From Sphagnum compactum (taxonomy: Eukaryota; Bryophyta; Sphagnopsida; Sphagnales): DNA of 64,000 nt. Positions 1 through 11,850 of this stretch are shown here, piece after piece. The stretch is taken from the NCBI GenBank assembly GCA_965153455.1, contig OZ234498.1:9486001-9550000 (forward strand), written 5' to 3'. Below the pieces are notes generated by a model. The model was not told the DNA's origin, made no database searches, and saw nothing but the letters and a program-made list of their open reading frames with translations. The translations under genes were made by a program, and so were the position numbers. Numbering within the stretch: the stretch's first letter is position 1; the number at the start of each line of letters is the position of its first letter.

Positions 1-970
1 CAAATAAACTTGCTTTTGTGGAAGCACAATTAGAAGGTCAATTCGAGATGTCAAAATTGGAAATCATGCATGCCTACCATTGGTGTGCAATTTTTATACT
101 TATCATCCAACATTGTAATGTGCCAACAATTTTATGCACAATATATCTTAGCTAGGTTTGGAATGATGGACCATAATCCTAGCTCTACACCTATGGATGA
201 AGGTATTAAACTTCAAGTGGACATGAAGTCAGAGTTCATAGATTAGAACTACTATCAAAATCTAGTGGGTAGTTTGATTTGGTTAATGCAAACTAGATTT
301 GATTTTATCATATGTTGTTAATCATGTTAGCAGATATATGAATGTTCTGCAACAAGCACATCTTGTGGCCATAAAAAAAATACTTAAATATATCAAAGGG
401 ACACCACACTTTGGGATCCTTTTTCTCACATGAAGCAACCTTAAAATTAGAAGGTTTTGTTGATTCTAATTGGGGTCGCGATCTTGTAAGAGATGTTCAA
501 CAACTAAGTTATTGTTTAAACATGGCTCCAACAATCACATGGAGTAGCAAAATCCAAACTATGGTGGCATTATTGATGACTAAAGTTGAATATCATGCAC
601 TAGTAGATGTTGTAAAAGAAGTAGCATAGTTGAGATTACTACTCAAGGAATTGTAGCATCTAGAAAACACACCAACATGCTTACACTGTGACAATTAATC
701 AACAATCAAGCTTGTGCGAAATCTTATGTTGCATGCACGTACAAAACATATTAAAATACATCATCACTATATATGGGAATAGGTTTAGAGTGGACAATTT
801 GATGTAGTCTATGTGGTAGTTGTGAAATAAAAGGTAGATATTCTGACTAAACCCTTAGGTAAAATTAAATTCCAAGGTTGTAGAATTGAGATAAGTACTG
901 GACCATGTTAATAATAATGAGGATTGATATGCATGCACAATTTTTAGGTGGAATCAGGAGTGAAGGAGGG
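1..970 (+). pseudogene. Ty1/copia pol remnant (RT C-terminus and RNase H)
   Basis: The window opens inside a copia-type polyprotein. Around 120-240 the translation carries the RT C-terminal signature (ILARFGMMDHNPSSTPMDEG). From about 380 to 630 come LKYIKGT and the RNase H stretch TITWSSKIQTMVALLMTKVEYHALV, equivalent to the family's WSSKKQ..VALSSTEAEY block. From 640 to 930 follow the CDN, ARTKHIKIHHHY and TKPLGKIKFQ motifs that close copia RNase H. The frame breaks several times: stops near 245 and 318, a shift in the T-run near 415-425, stops near 627 and 693. It cannot encode a working polymerase. The 5' part lies outside the window. Family assignment is secure from motif order; exact ends are not. 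Confidence 0.85.
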
Positions 971-1330
971 TGTTGACAAATGTCACACCTGATTCCAACT
1001 TCAACATAAGCTATTTAATAAACAACTTTTGGTAGTTACTTTAATTATCTTACTAGCCTTTCAATTAATAGAAAGACATTAGTAGTTTCTTGCTTAACCT
1101 TTGAGTGAACTTAGAAGATATTGTAGTGGCTACCTTGAGGTGTGATTCTTCTAGTCGATCGTTTCCAAGAACCATTGTTAAGGAGCTTCTTCCTACTAGT
1201 ATTTAGCGCTATTGTTTGTGCTTTTGGTTTTGTTATTTTTTCTATTCAACTTTGCATGCAAGACAATAAAGTTAGAACGTAAGAATTCAATTTGCTTTTA
1301 AGTCTTGTTGTAGTTGGTGAAAAGGAGAAA
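971..1330 (+). repeat. Probable 3' LTR of the copia remnant
   Basis: A purine-rich tract (GAATCAGGAGTGAAGGAGGG) just after the pol remnant is followed at 971 by TGTTGACAAATG. This is the usual layout of a polypurine tract followed by an LTR starting TG. The partner LTR is outside the window, so the right end is only a guess, and no target-site duplication can be tested. Confidence 0.45.
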
Positions 1331-3949
1331 AATTATAATTAGCACACATAAATGCATGAAAAAAATTCAATTGCTTGGTTATCCCTGATTTTAAACCCTT
1401 TACTTTTATGCAAAATTATTGACATGGAAAAACCACCTTGGTTCCTCTTATACAATTTAAGGGTGTGTATTGACTTGCAAAAGAAATGGACAATGGATCA
1501 ACATACAAGAATTCTTGGCAAATGGATGCCATTACATACATGTTCATTGGCATTAAGTGCAGAGGCATTTGTGCAAGCCAAAATTGCTCGTGCCTTGGTT
1601 ACCTTCTTTGGTAAGGGTAGCCTATCAGTTCTAGGTTCCTTCCAATCATGAACATCCTACCAATTACATATGTTACTTTGCACATCCAACTAATCGAGAA
1701 TCACCTTCAACATGCAATGATCCATCTTATGCTTCTCATGTAGAGTTGATATTTACATAACAAATTTCCTTGTAACATTACATATCATGTCCTTCTTATG
1801 ATTCTCCATCATACATGTGGAAAAGTGCACATGAACAACAAAATTTCAACATGTAATTGAGAAATCCCCCTCCTTGGAATGTTAAAGGTCTAAAAAAAAA
1901 TCCAAGTTCCACATCCATACTGATTATTTTCTTTTTATTTGCTACATGAGAAATAATTGATTGTGCTACAAGACAATATTCACAAAATAAGTCTGTCACT
2001 TTATCCAAAACAACATCATGTGAACCCCAATCCCCATCAATGATGTCATATTGATCTACTCTTCTTTCACTTACAATTTCATTCCTTTTTTTTGCACAAG
2101 TAATGCATTCATGATGACTATACAGTTCTATGCTCCAACTTTAAAAACCTCAACTTTTGATTTTTTCACAAAGGATCAAATAACTCGAAGGAGGGAAATC
2201 AATACCACCAATGAATGTAACCAATTGAAATCCATAATGGAAATTTAATTTGGAAATTATGTTATAATTCAAAATATTCAAAAATTCAAATCAATTCAAG
2301 ATAATTTAACTTGAATTTTGTGTGATCACCATAAGGAATCATGTCCATACCAATCCATCATCACAAATTTAGCATGCGATGAATTAATAATGAAAATTGT
2401 GTGAATTTAATTCATTTATAGATTTGTACATTTTCATGAATATCATGTGTTGAAAACATGTTTGACACAAAAAAATGTGTCAATGCATATGAAATACGAA
2501 CCTATGAATGAACAAATGTCACATGAACTTTGCATTTTCCTATAAATCCATGTGTCAAATATGTTTTTTATTTATAAAATTTATGTATGAAATGTACTAA
2601 TTATGAATGAATGAAAATTTTCATAATTTCCATTATTAAATTGTTAGATGTTAAGTTTGTGATGATGCGTTTTCGACTTGTGTCCAAATCAACCATTTTT
2701 ATGACTATTGATGTAATTATTCTGCATGGCACCATAATAAAAACATTTTGTAATCACATATTCAACTACAAAATGGTTTTAAGTCCCATTTGTAAGTATG
2801 GCTAGCCATTATTATTAATTTAAATGAAAATATAAAGTGCATTCATATCATTCATGATTAATGATGTCCAACATTAAATGAAAACTTAGTTAGTTTGCAA
2901 TTGGTAAAGTAGTTCATAAGTGATTAAACAACACATGATTTTTTATGCAACTTGAATTATGATGATATATTTTAGTTGCAAACATACATGTGTTTATGGC
3001 TAATGGATGCATGTAGAATGTCATATTAACTTAAATAGTTTAAACCTAGTCAACCCCTAGGTACCTTAGGTAATTTGGGCAACCCTAAAGTGTGCCCTTA
3101 GGTAGCTTAGGCATAGTATTACAAAAATGTGACTTTATGACTAAACATTTTTGTTATGGTTAAATTAACCTAAAATAAAATAGCATTGGATTGGTCAATT
3201 GCTTTGATTTGGCCCATCCAAGGTTGGTTGGATTTTATCATGGCCAAAGAGAATGTTCCACCAAATTCTAGGACATAGGAATATTGTCAATTATTGAACA
3301 TTTATTTTGCAATGTGGATTAGCCTAAAGCAAGAAGCTTAGAGGTTTCCACTAATTTTTTAAAATTTTCATCTTTTAAAAATTAAATTTCTTTTTTGACA
3401 TTTCAAATCAATAATTTCTAGAAAATTTGACATTTTCTATAATGATTTAAGTATTGCTGAATTTGAACATATATTTTGATACTAAAATTAAAATGCAATT
3501 ACTGATGCCCACCAAATTCCATAAAAATAGCAAATTCCCAAGACTATCTATTAACACGCATTCATGTTTTTAGGACAAATGATATCCAAAATCTTCAAAT
3601 AACCAGAATTCTCAAGAAATGTAACTAAAGCAACCATGCAATCCCATTTTCTTAACAATGTTGGGTTTTCTCTTTTGTATTCTCACACACTTCCAATTCA
3701 CTTTGTATGTGTGTTTGAGCTTTGAACCATGCCATGAACCATGTCCAGACCTAACTTGCCTTGCCCCAACATTGATACCTACCTACTCAATGTTTTGTTG
3801 ATATTTCAAGCCAATAAAAGTTGAAAAGATAAATTTGGACATATATTGTTATGCAAAAGAAGTAATAAAATAAAATAAAATGGATAAAGGATAGTGGTAG
3901 GAAAACATTTGGAAACATTAATTTTACTATTATTGAAAGCAATCACATT
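1331..3949. other. AT-rich intergenic DNA, no gene recognised
   Basis: Only short chance reading frames occur (the longest, about 100 codons, at 1352-1651). None shows a recognisable domain, splice-linked continuation or codon bias. There are many near-repeats of ATGAAT/TTCATG-type words. Confidence 0.6.
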
Positions 3950-4560
3950 TCTGGATGATAAGTGTGTTGTTTTGGATGTTTCAACTCAATAGAAGTACAA
4001 AAAGATGGAAGTGGAAATATGACACTAGAATGGAAATGAAAATGAGAGGCCAATTTTACCATAAAACATGTGGATGAAGAACAATGGGTTGAATGGATGT
4101 TTCATGCCAACAATAGTAGTAAGAGATGGAAGTGGAAAGAAAATGGTGAAGCACAAGAGAAATATAGAGAGTCCAATCTGATTACTATAGAAAACAAATG
4201 CCTTTGTGGATGATGATGAACAAAAGTAGAAAAAAGAGGCCAGGAAAGACAAGAGGGAGGATGAGGAGACAGTGGATGACAGTAGAAAACAATTATATTG
4301 TTATAAATAATTGCCTTGGTGGATGAAGAATAATGTGTTTTGTGGATGTTTCACCCAGAACAAGCAGTTCTAAAAGATGGAAATGCAAAGAGGATGGTAG
4401 AATGGTAAAAGAAATAGAGAGAGTCCATTTGTATTACTATAGAAAGCAAATGCCTTTGTGGATGAAGATGAAGAGCCTGCTTTTACATTTATGGATGATG
4501 TTTCACGTCAACAAAAGTAGCAAAAGAGGCAAATGGAAAGAGGACGGTGGAACGTAAGTA
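3950..4560. repeat. Degenerate tandem repeat upstream of ARL1
   Basis: A unit of about 80 bp recurs at about 3952, 4069, 4318 and 4480. It is built from GTGGATGAAGAA, a TGGATGTTTCA word, a CAACAA..TAG word and AAAGATGGAAGTGGAAAGA. The 4069 and 4318 copies share a longer stretch that includes ACTATAGAAA.CAAATGCCTTTGTGGATGA, so the higher-order period is about 250 bp. All three forward frames contain stops and the copies are offset by non-multiples of three. I therefore read this as non-coding repeat DNA rather than a gene. Confidence 0.6.
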
Positions 4561-4570
4561 AAGGAAAAAG

Positions 4571-4859
4571 GTGAGACCAGGGACGAGAGCAGGAGGGGTT
4601 GGAGACGACGACGACGACGACGACGACGTGCGTGGCATTGCGCAATTGCGTTGCATTGTTGCGTCTTTCCTCTGGGATTCTTCAGATCTCGCTTGCACTA
4701 GGCACGGATTCTTGCTCTTTTCTTCAGCATTTCGTCGCTGGATAGCTGTTAAGATTTTTTTTGGGGAGGGGAAGTGGAAGTGGATTTTAGCATTTCGAGT
4801 CCAGAAAGCTTTTCAAAGACGTGCCCGGAGGTGGCGGGGGAGGCAGACTTGGGAGCGGA
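4571..4859 (+). promoter_or_regulatory. Probable 5' leader and proximal promoter of ARL1
   Basis: Base composition changes abruptly to GC-rich at about 4570, with a (GAC)n tract near 4605-4630, and stays so up to the ARL1 ATG. No clear TATA box is visible. The frame upstream of the ATG is open but has no upstream ATG in frame, so the leader is taken as untranslated. Confidence 0.45.
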
Positions 4860-7843
4860 ATGGGGATCTTCATCTCCAAGCTCTTTGCATCCTTGTTTGG
4901 GGACAGGGAGGCGCGAATTCTCGTGCTAGGACTCGACAACGCCGGAAAGACTACCATTCTTTGTATCCGCGTACTTGCTCTCCTCGCATTTACATGTCTT
5001 GTGGGAGCGGGGGTTTTGTTTATTTGTTTGTCTATTTGTTTGGTTGGTTGGTTTCTGGTTGTCTCAGTAGTGGCATTGCGCTGATTGTCGAATCTCTCGG
5101 GCTTCCGCGCCCTCCTCTCTGAATGCACTATCTTTTGGGGCAGAAAATGGAATCATCAAACCTCCGACGTCAAGAAAGAGTAGAAGAAATGGTGCAGGCG
5201 TTAGTAGTGTAATTGTGGAAGCCCTAATCAGGATATTCTATTACAGCCTCTTGCTTCGATGTTTGAAGATGGTTTTTTTTGCGGATTTTGTAGTGCTTTT
5301 TTGTGCTGTCTATACGTTATAATGTCCTTAATCCGGCTGGGCAGATCGGTTGCAAGTCGGCGAAGTTGTGTCAACTATTCCAAGTGAGTATTTTCAGCCG
5401 AATCCTGAGCTATAGGGCACACTTTTCTGCAATCATAGCAACCTTTTGAGATCACTCAGACGATGAGCGTCTTGTTCACTTGCGACTTCCCGAGCCAAAC
5501 TTTCTGGGGGTCTTGTGTGGAAAACTTAGCCTAATCGACTAGACTAACAATTTTCTCTTATCTTCCTTGTCTGTGTGAAATCTGTGACGTAAAAGCAAGG
5601 CCTCATTTTTTGCAATTGAGAAAATTGGAGGCACATGTTGCAAGGGCACATGGATTGAGAAATGGGGAGGGGACTCCACATGTCATGTGTGAAGCCAGCC
5701 TTCTTTGGAATTGATAACTAAGGATTCATTGTCTTTTGGGTTTGATTGGCAGCAATTGGATTCAATGTGGAGACTGTACAGCACAACAATATCAAGTTTC
5801 AAGTCTGGGATTTAGGTCAGTTACAAGTCCTTGCTCCTCAAAAGTTCTTGCATGCTTTACATGCACTGTCAAGTCATAACAAGTTAAGATCTGTATGACG
5901 TGTTGAACATCATGAAGATCTCACTTCTAGTATGCCAACATGAAGGTCCACAGATTCTGCAAACAAGAATCCTCTAACTCTAGTCTTGTCAGGTTTGCTG
6001 GACTATCATGGATCAGTATCCTCTATCTAATCATTTGAAAGAGAACTGAAAAACATAATACTTACTGTTGTACCAGATAATGAACTTTTCATTCTACTGC
6101 TCACCTTCTATTCTATAGATTTACCTGGCTTTTCAAGTTCTGCATGCTACTTTAGACAAGTGTAAATTCATGTACACAAGTGCCCTTTGGGCAGATACAC
6201 TCAGCTGGGTGGGCAAGTGAGGGAGCCTAGAATAAGGCCTTTTTAACTTGTATGCACTCGATTAGTGAACAGGGTAGGCTATTCAACATGAAATGCTGTG
6301 CAATCTTCCATGCAGGCCTATGGGACTTAGGGCTACACAGATGGATGTCAGACTCCAGGAGGGTTTGACAGTATCTTATGTTCCTGAAGCAAGCTGCCAA
6401 TCCCATGACACAATGTGGTGGCTGATATGACATGGGGGATCAGTAACACTCATAGCATTTATCGCAAGTGCACGGTTGGTTCAATTCTTGTTGTAAGGAA
6501 GTTCACTTTCATCTGACCAACTTTTTTCTCTGATGGCAGGGGGCCAGACAAGCATCAGGTAATGAGCTTGGGTAGTTCCTTTCAATTTTGCAGGAGTGTT
6601 GTGTGTTTGACAGCCATCTTGCACTAGGGTAAGGTGGCAGGGATGAATTCTGAATCGTGCTCACAAACTATGCAGACCGTATTGGCGATGTTACTTCCCA
6701 AACACTCAGGCAGTCATATATGTGGTAGATTCAAGTGATATCGAGCGCATGTCAACAGCAAAGGATGAGTTTCATTCTATTCTTGAGGTAGTGTAAGTGC
6801 TCATCAAGACCATACATATGTATTATAATTTTTGTAAGTTGGTCCAGCTGTGTGCCAGATCACAACTAAGGATTTGCTTAAGTGATAGAACTTATCTGTG
6901 CCACAAATTCCAGCTGTTGTCATTATCAAACCTAAAGCAGAGAGGATTCTTATACCAATGCTGTCTTTATACAACGGCTACATCACAAACTCCAGCATTT
7001 ACATCTTCACCAGAGCAAGGTCTTGTGATGCATACCAGTTAACAAGATGTGGTAATATAACATATTTCCAGTTCAGAAGAATTAGTATAATTGATGTCAC
7101 CCTTTTGGCAATGGACAGGAGGAAGAGCTGAAGGATGCAGTGGTGCTCATCTATGCGAACAAGCAGGTTGATTTTTATGACAATTCTTTGCAAATATGTT
7201 TGCTGTTGAAACTCACATGCTGACAAGGGATGGGCAGGAAGGTACTTTCCAGCAAAGATTGAGCGAGGACTATGACAATCCTAAAAGGACGATGTTGCAA
7301 ATGTTGATTAATTTGGTTTGAAGGATGTTGTGAAGCTTGAACTGCCAGATTTAGTGCAGAGGGATTTGTTACTGATTTTAAGCAGGGTTGTGTAAGCACA
7401 GGACTTGCCTGGAGCTCTTGATGATGCAGCGGTTACAGAAACTCTTAACTTGCATAAGATCAAGAATAGACAATGGGCCATTTTCAAAACATCAGCAATC
7501 AAGGGTGAAGGTCTTTTTGAGGGCTTGGATTGGTATAAGTTCACTTTCTTATGATTTGATCAGTTCTGATTTCAAGCACAATATTTGTTTGTTGCTAGCT
7601 CAAAGCCTAGAACTGTGGGCCATGGAATCCTTCATTTGAAATGTTCAGTGTCTCTTACTGGAAGTTAACCTGTACCCCACAAGGCACATGGTGCTGGGGT
7701 TCAGTTCTCGTGCATCAACAGATTGGAAGCCTTCATTCTAGGCAAATGTAGTCTTTGCATTCATGAGTCCTGTTTGGTCAAGAATTTGATTGTGCTGTTC
7801 TGGTGGCAGGCTCAGCAACACTTTGAAGTCAGGAGGCAGATAG
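4860..7843 (+). CDS. ARL1: ARL1-type ADP-ribosylation factor-like GTPase (8 exons, 182 aa)
   Basis: Coding exons: 4860-4962, 5345-5383, 5753-5815, 6540-6558, 6676-6787, 7119-7166, 7402-7532, 7810-7843. All introns are GT-AG and the joined length is 549 nt, giving 182 residues plus TAG, the family's usual length. Visible elements are Gly2 for N-myristoylation (MGIFISKLF), the P-loop GLDNAGKT (24-31), switch I IPTIGFNVE with Thr48, switch II WDLGGQ with Gln71, the guanine-specifying NKQD (126-129) and SAIK (159-162). Residue order follows plant ARL1 almost throughout ([30 protein letters not shown]). In the family, GTP-bound ARL1 sits on the trans-Golgi and recruits GRIP-domain golgins. The ATG chosen is the only one giving the myristoylation context. 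No frame break or missing catalytic residue is seen, so the gene looks functional. Confidence 0.95.
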
Positions 7844-7860
7844 TGTGTAGCATTGTGTAA

Positions 7861-7961
7861 GGATTTTCTTGCCTCTCCTACTCCATATTCTAATCATTAA
7901 TCTTATAAAGCGGATTTTCTTGCCTCTCCTACTCCATATTCTAATCATTAATCTTAAAAGC
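7861..7961. repeat. Tandem duplication just downstream of the ARL1 stop
   Basis: Two almost identical units of about 51 bp (7861-7911 and 7912-7961), both starting GGATTTTCTTGCCTCTCC, lie 17 bp after the ARL1 stop. They are therefore probably in its 3' UTR. They differ by about one base, so the duplication is recent. Confidence 0.85.
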
Positions 7962-9529
7962 AGTAATTGCAGAACATAGTGGTCGGTGGTGGGACCATCA
8001 GTAGTGGCATTTTTCACAGATGGTGCTACAAACAAAATGAACCATTACACACTAGTGGTTTCTAGCAAATGGTTTCGTGCAGGGAGGTGGTATTCTACAA
8101 CACTGGGAGGCAAGGGGGGCTGTGTGCCTTATTTGTGGACCTAAGACAAGTTAGATGGGACTCCAGGGATGTAGGTAGGCTCAGGCTTCCATTACACTTG
8201 CATCATTGACACCTGCGTACCCCCAAGTACAAATCTTTTCAGGAGTTCATGATTTCTGGAATTGTAGCAATGTCTAGAATGCCATTCAAAGTTTCCATTC
8301 CTATCCGTTTTCATTGATAATAGAAAATGCACTGATGAATTTGAAGCTTGAAATGCGTAATATTTGCCAAAGCACAAAGGTCAAAAGTCAAAAACCTTGT
8401 CTAAATCAAGCATTTCTGTATGGCAAACTTGATATATTCCTGTGCCAAAATTGCTCATTCATTTTCTGTTACTTTCCCTCTCTTGTTGTTTCCTCTTAGA
8501 ATATCAGCAAGCTTGCATTGTGGGCTGGCTCCACCAAAAAAGGTGATTCCAAGATGGGTGTGTGGTCCAATGATGAAGTGTATGGAGGCTCCTGAAGTTG
8601 ATCTTGCAATCATAATTGCAAGCAGGTAAGAGACAAAGTGAAGGAGATTTCCAAATGGTTTGCAATTTCCTCTAAAATTACAAATGTTGACACCAAGATT
8701 TGTCGGCAACTAAGGATGGAAAATACAAGGGTAAGATTTACCTCATTTTCTGCCCCAACTTGGCAGAACAATAACTTGTCAAAGGTGGGGATCATTGTTG
8801 TAGGTCTCCTAGAGCACTGCAAATGTCAATGTGGGTCCATTCAATGAACTGCCTTTTCTCATTTGCCAATTTTCACATGCTTTTTGAAGATGTTCAAAAT
8901 GGAGAGCCTACATCTTATACCAGGGGGTGCCTAAACCCTAAATTTTGAAAGGCCCAAACGGTCCTATGCATCTAGGACCCCTTGTAACTGAGGTTGTGTC
9001 TTAAGGACCTCCTTTGCATCTAGTTGGACACATAATGGTCACGTTGTAGTGTTTGATTGTCTAGGGATACCATCATATTCTTCAAATTGTTTACATACTG
9101 CAATGGTAGTAGGCGATTGAACTATTGTATAATATTTTACACCGTTCAAAGGATTAACTTTACTTTATTCTTGAAGAGAATTTTTTTTTGGTGCCAAGAA
9201 CAATAACAAGGCCATCACGAGGATGTTGCCATTAACTTCATAAACAAGTCAAGAACCCTAGGACACAAGCTAGGATATGGTTGGGCTTTTGGAAAAACAC
9301 GCGTTTCTCTTAAAGCTACCCCTAAGTTTATACCAAGTGTAACCCCTCTTTCATACCATATTGGCGTCCTATTTGTCTCTTCATTCACACTTTGATGTTA
9401 TCCATAAAGTTGCAAAAAGTCATGATCAAAGAGAAAAATTCAACATGGGATTTTCAAAGGGTGCACCAAACACATTTTTTTTTTCAACCACAAAATACTC
9501 AACTTCAATCTATCGTATATATAGGATTT
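7962..9529. other. Intergenic, no gene recognised
   Basis: Reading frames of 60-84 codons overlap on both strands around 8310-8850 with no recognisable motif. The region after about 8900 is AT-rich. Confidence 0.55.
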
Positions 9530-9790
9530 TAGTTGTAAGGTTATAGGGTTATAGGCTTGAGCTTTAAGGTTTGGATTATAGGATTAAGGTTAGTGTTGAG
9601 ATCTTAAGATTGACTTTTTGAAGTTGAGGTTTTGAGGTTTTGAGACCTAAGGTTTTAAGGTTGAACTATAGAGGTTTTTGGATTTAAAGGTCTATATTTA
9701 TGGTTTAGGTTTAGGGTTTTTACGGTTTAATTTTTGAGATTTTAGAGTTTATGTTTTGGGCATTTAAGGTTTGATTTTTTAAAAAGAAAA
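9530..9790. repeat. Degenerate telomere-like (TTTAGGG-type) array
   Basis: About 250 bp are made of variants of GGTTTTAGG, TTAAGGTT, GGTTATAGGG and TTTAGGTTTAGGG on the + strand. These resemble decayed copies of the plant telomeric heptamer TTTAGGG. No exact run longer than two units is present. Confidence 0.55.
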
Positions 9791-10217
9791 TTGTTCCTTC
9801 AAAGTTTCATCCACAAAAATAAATTTTGGGTAAGCTAATTGGTAATCAATATATAGATTTTCCTTCACATAAAAGCATGAATAAGTTGAGAGTCATGTTT
9901 TGTTACCCATATTGTAGGTTGCAAAGTGCATGTTATATGAAGCAACCATGGTGCGTAGGTGGAGAGACTCGACAATCTACTTACAGACCTTTCCTTTTTT
10001 AAAGTCTTTGCTTTATGCAAAACAACAAATTTGAATTATTGTGTCTCTTCCATCTCAATCTCCACAACCTTTATGGCTACCATAAATTCTACTATTTGTT
10101 CGTAAGACCCACACAAGACAACAACACTCATTCTTAAAACCTAAACCAAATAACAAAGGACAGTTAATAGAAGGTTAGGTTGCATCACAAGTTTGGTTTA
10201 TTAATTCTAGAATCAAA

Positions 10218-10960
10218 ATGGTCACCACAAAACAACAAAATATATTTACCAACGTTTCAAGTGCATTGTGCAATGTTGATTTCTGGTGCTCAAGTATTAT
10301 GATAGGCTACGGAAATCCACAGCAAATCGTCTGTTGTACTGTGCCTACCAGACCCAAATCCAGATGCTCAGCATGCTCAATGATAACCAACAATGTTGGC
10401 TCCGGAATGTGCAATTGTGGCTTAAAGACCAAGGTGTGGAGGTTCTCTATGCTAATATCAAGTGTGCTATAGCAAGTGCACAGGCTTCTTACCTAGAATC
10501 TACTTATGGTGAACAGGCCAGAACCAAAAGTAGCAGATTACGTACATACCAGCTCATGAACACAAGTTGTACAACAGAATCTGGATACTCATATGCACAT
10601 TAGAGGTATTTGCAAGTGATCACAAATGTTCAGCTCAGGCAATCTTTGTCAAGGTTCAGATGTTCAAACCATCGTTTGGAGGTAAAGTGTGGCAGGCATG
10701 CAAAGCCTGAGAGTGTCCCAAGGAGAGATAGGATTTGCCGTATATGTTCCCTAGGAGCTGTTGAAGATGAAGACCACTCGTTGTTAGTGTGCCCAGCTCA
10801 CCATGACATTCGTTGCAAGTTTAGTCAACAGTTAGGGAAACAATTGACACCGTGCAGCTTACTTCCTGAATTGATGCATTCGGCTAATCAGAAAGCGGTA
10901 GCTTTGTACTTAGTTTCTTGCCTAGACAACAGGAGTGTTTTGCTCAAGTCAACTATGTAA
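10218..10960 (+). pseudogene. C-terminal fragment of a LINE-type (non-LTR) retrotransposon protein
   Basis: Two open stretches in different frames, 10286-10603 and 10610-10960, read as one degraded protein tail. The first carries LRKSTANRLLYCAYQTQ and WLRNVQLWLKDQG. The second has LRQSLSRFRCSNHRLEV, then RICRICSLGAVEDEDHSLLVC, then a terminal Leu-rich segment. The CX2CX9HX4C pattern preceded by an arginine-rich LSRFRCSNHRLE stretch is typical of the region downstream of the reverse transcriptase in LINE-like ORF2 proteins. No RT palm motif is seen upstream, so the copy is 5'-truncated, as is common for these elements. Family assignment comes from motif memory only. Confidence 0.6.
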
Positions 10961-11049
10961 TTGTCGTCAAATGGATCTCTCTGGTCCGGGTATTGACGTT
11001 AAATTAAAAGAAAGAAGAAAGAAAGAAAGATTCATTAGCTTTAAAATTT

Positions 11050-11850
11050 AAAAATCACGCAAATCTATAGACCTTCCAAGGGGTTTTGAAAGGTCATTCA
11101 TTGGTTCTAGGATAAAAGAAATCACCTTAAACAACCAAAACAAATATATAAAAAGTAAGGATGAATTTTTTGCATTCATAATTATAGAATCAAAACATAG
11201 TGTCAAATATGAGCTCTAGGTCCCATGGTTTTTGAAAGCTCCTACTTAGCTACAAAATTAAAAGAAAATGATAAAGAGGTCCCAAATTAGTTACAAACCC
11301 CCCATGGGGTTTTTAAAGGTTCCTACCTAGTTATAGAATCGAAACAAAATGACAAAGAGTTCCCACATGAATTGCAGACCCCCCATGCAAGGCTCTTGCC
11401 TAGCTACAAAACAGAAACAAAGTGACAAAGAGGTCCTAAATGAGTTTTAGAACTCCCGTGGGGTTTGAAGACACATATCTAACTATAAAATCAAAACAAA
11501 AAATCATCAAAATAAGACATCGAAAACATTTCAAATGAGTTGTAGATTTCCCTTAAGTTAGTTATAGAATCAAATGCTTACCACAAATGCTAGGTATCAT
11601 TCATTTATGCAAACCTCCCATGTGTTTTTGAAGGTTCCTACGACCAAAACATAGTCAAAATACATGAAAGCCACTCTCCCAAATGTTTTTGAAAGCTGTA
11701 TGAGCATAATAGGTAGAGTCAAAATACAAATCACAAAGGCTCCCATTCATCAAGGCAACCCTACCAAGTGTTTTTGAAAGTTCATAGGACCAAAACAACG
11801 TCAGAATACTAATCACAAAGGCTTTCATTCATGAGCCTTTGAACTTGAAC
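11050..11850. repeat. Degenerate tandem array, period about 90-100 bp
   Basis: Roughly eight units repeat the order CCCATGGGGTTTTTGAAAG, TTCCTACCTAGCTA, GAATCAAAACAAA, TGACAAAGAGGTCC, then AATGAGTTGCAGA. The first five units are closer to each other. From about 11,580 the units are a diverged subtype with CATTCATNNANGC and GACCAAAACANNGTCA. Confidence 0.7.

Noticed and set aside
4821-4859. In-frame N-terminal extension of ARL1
   Set aside because: It lacks an ATG and would bury the conserved Gly2 myristoylation site.
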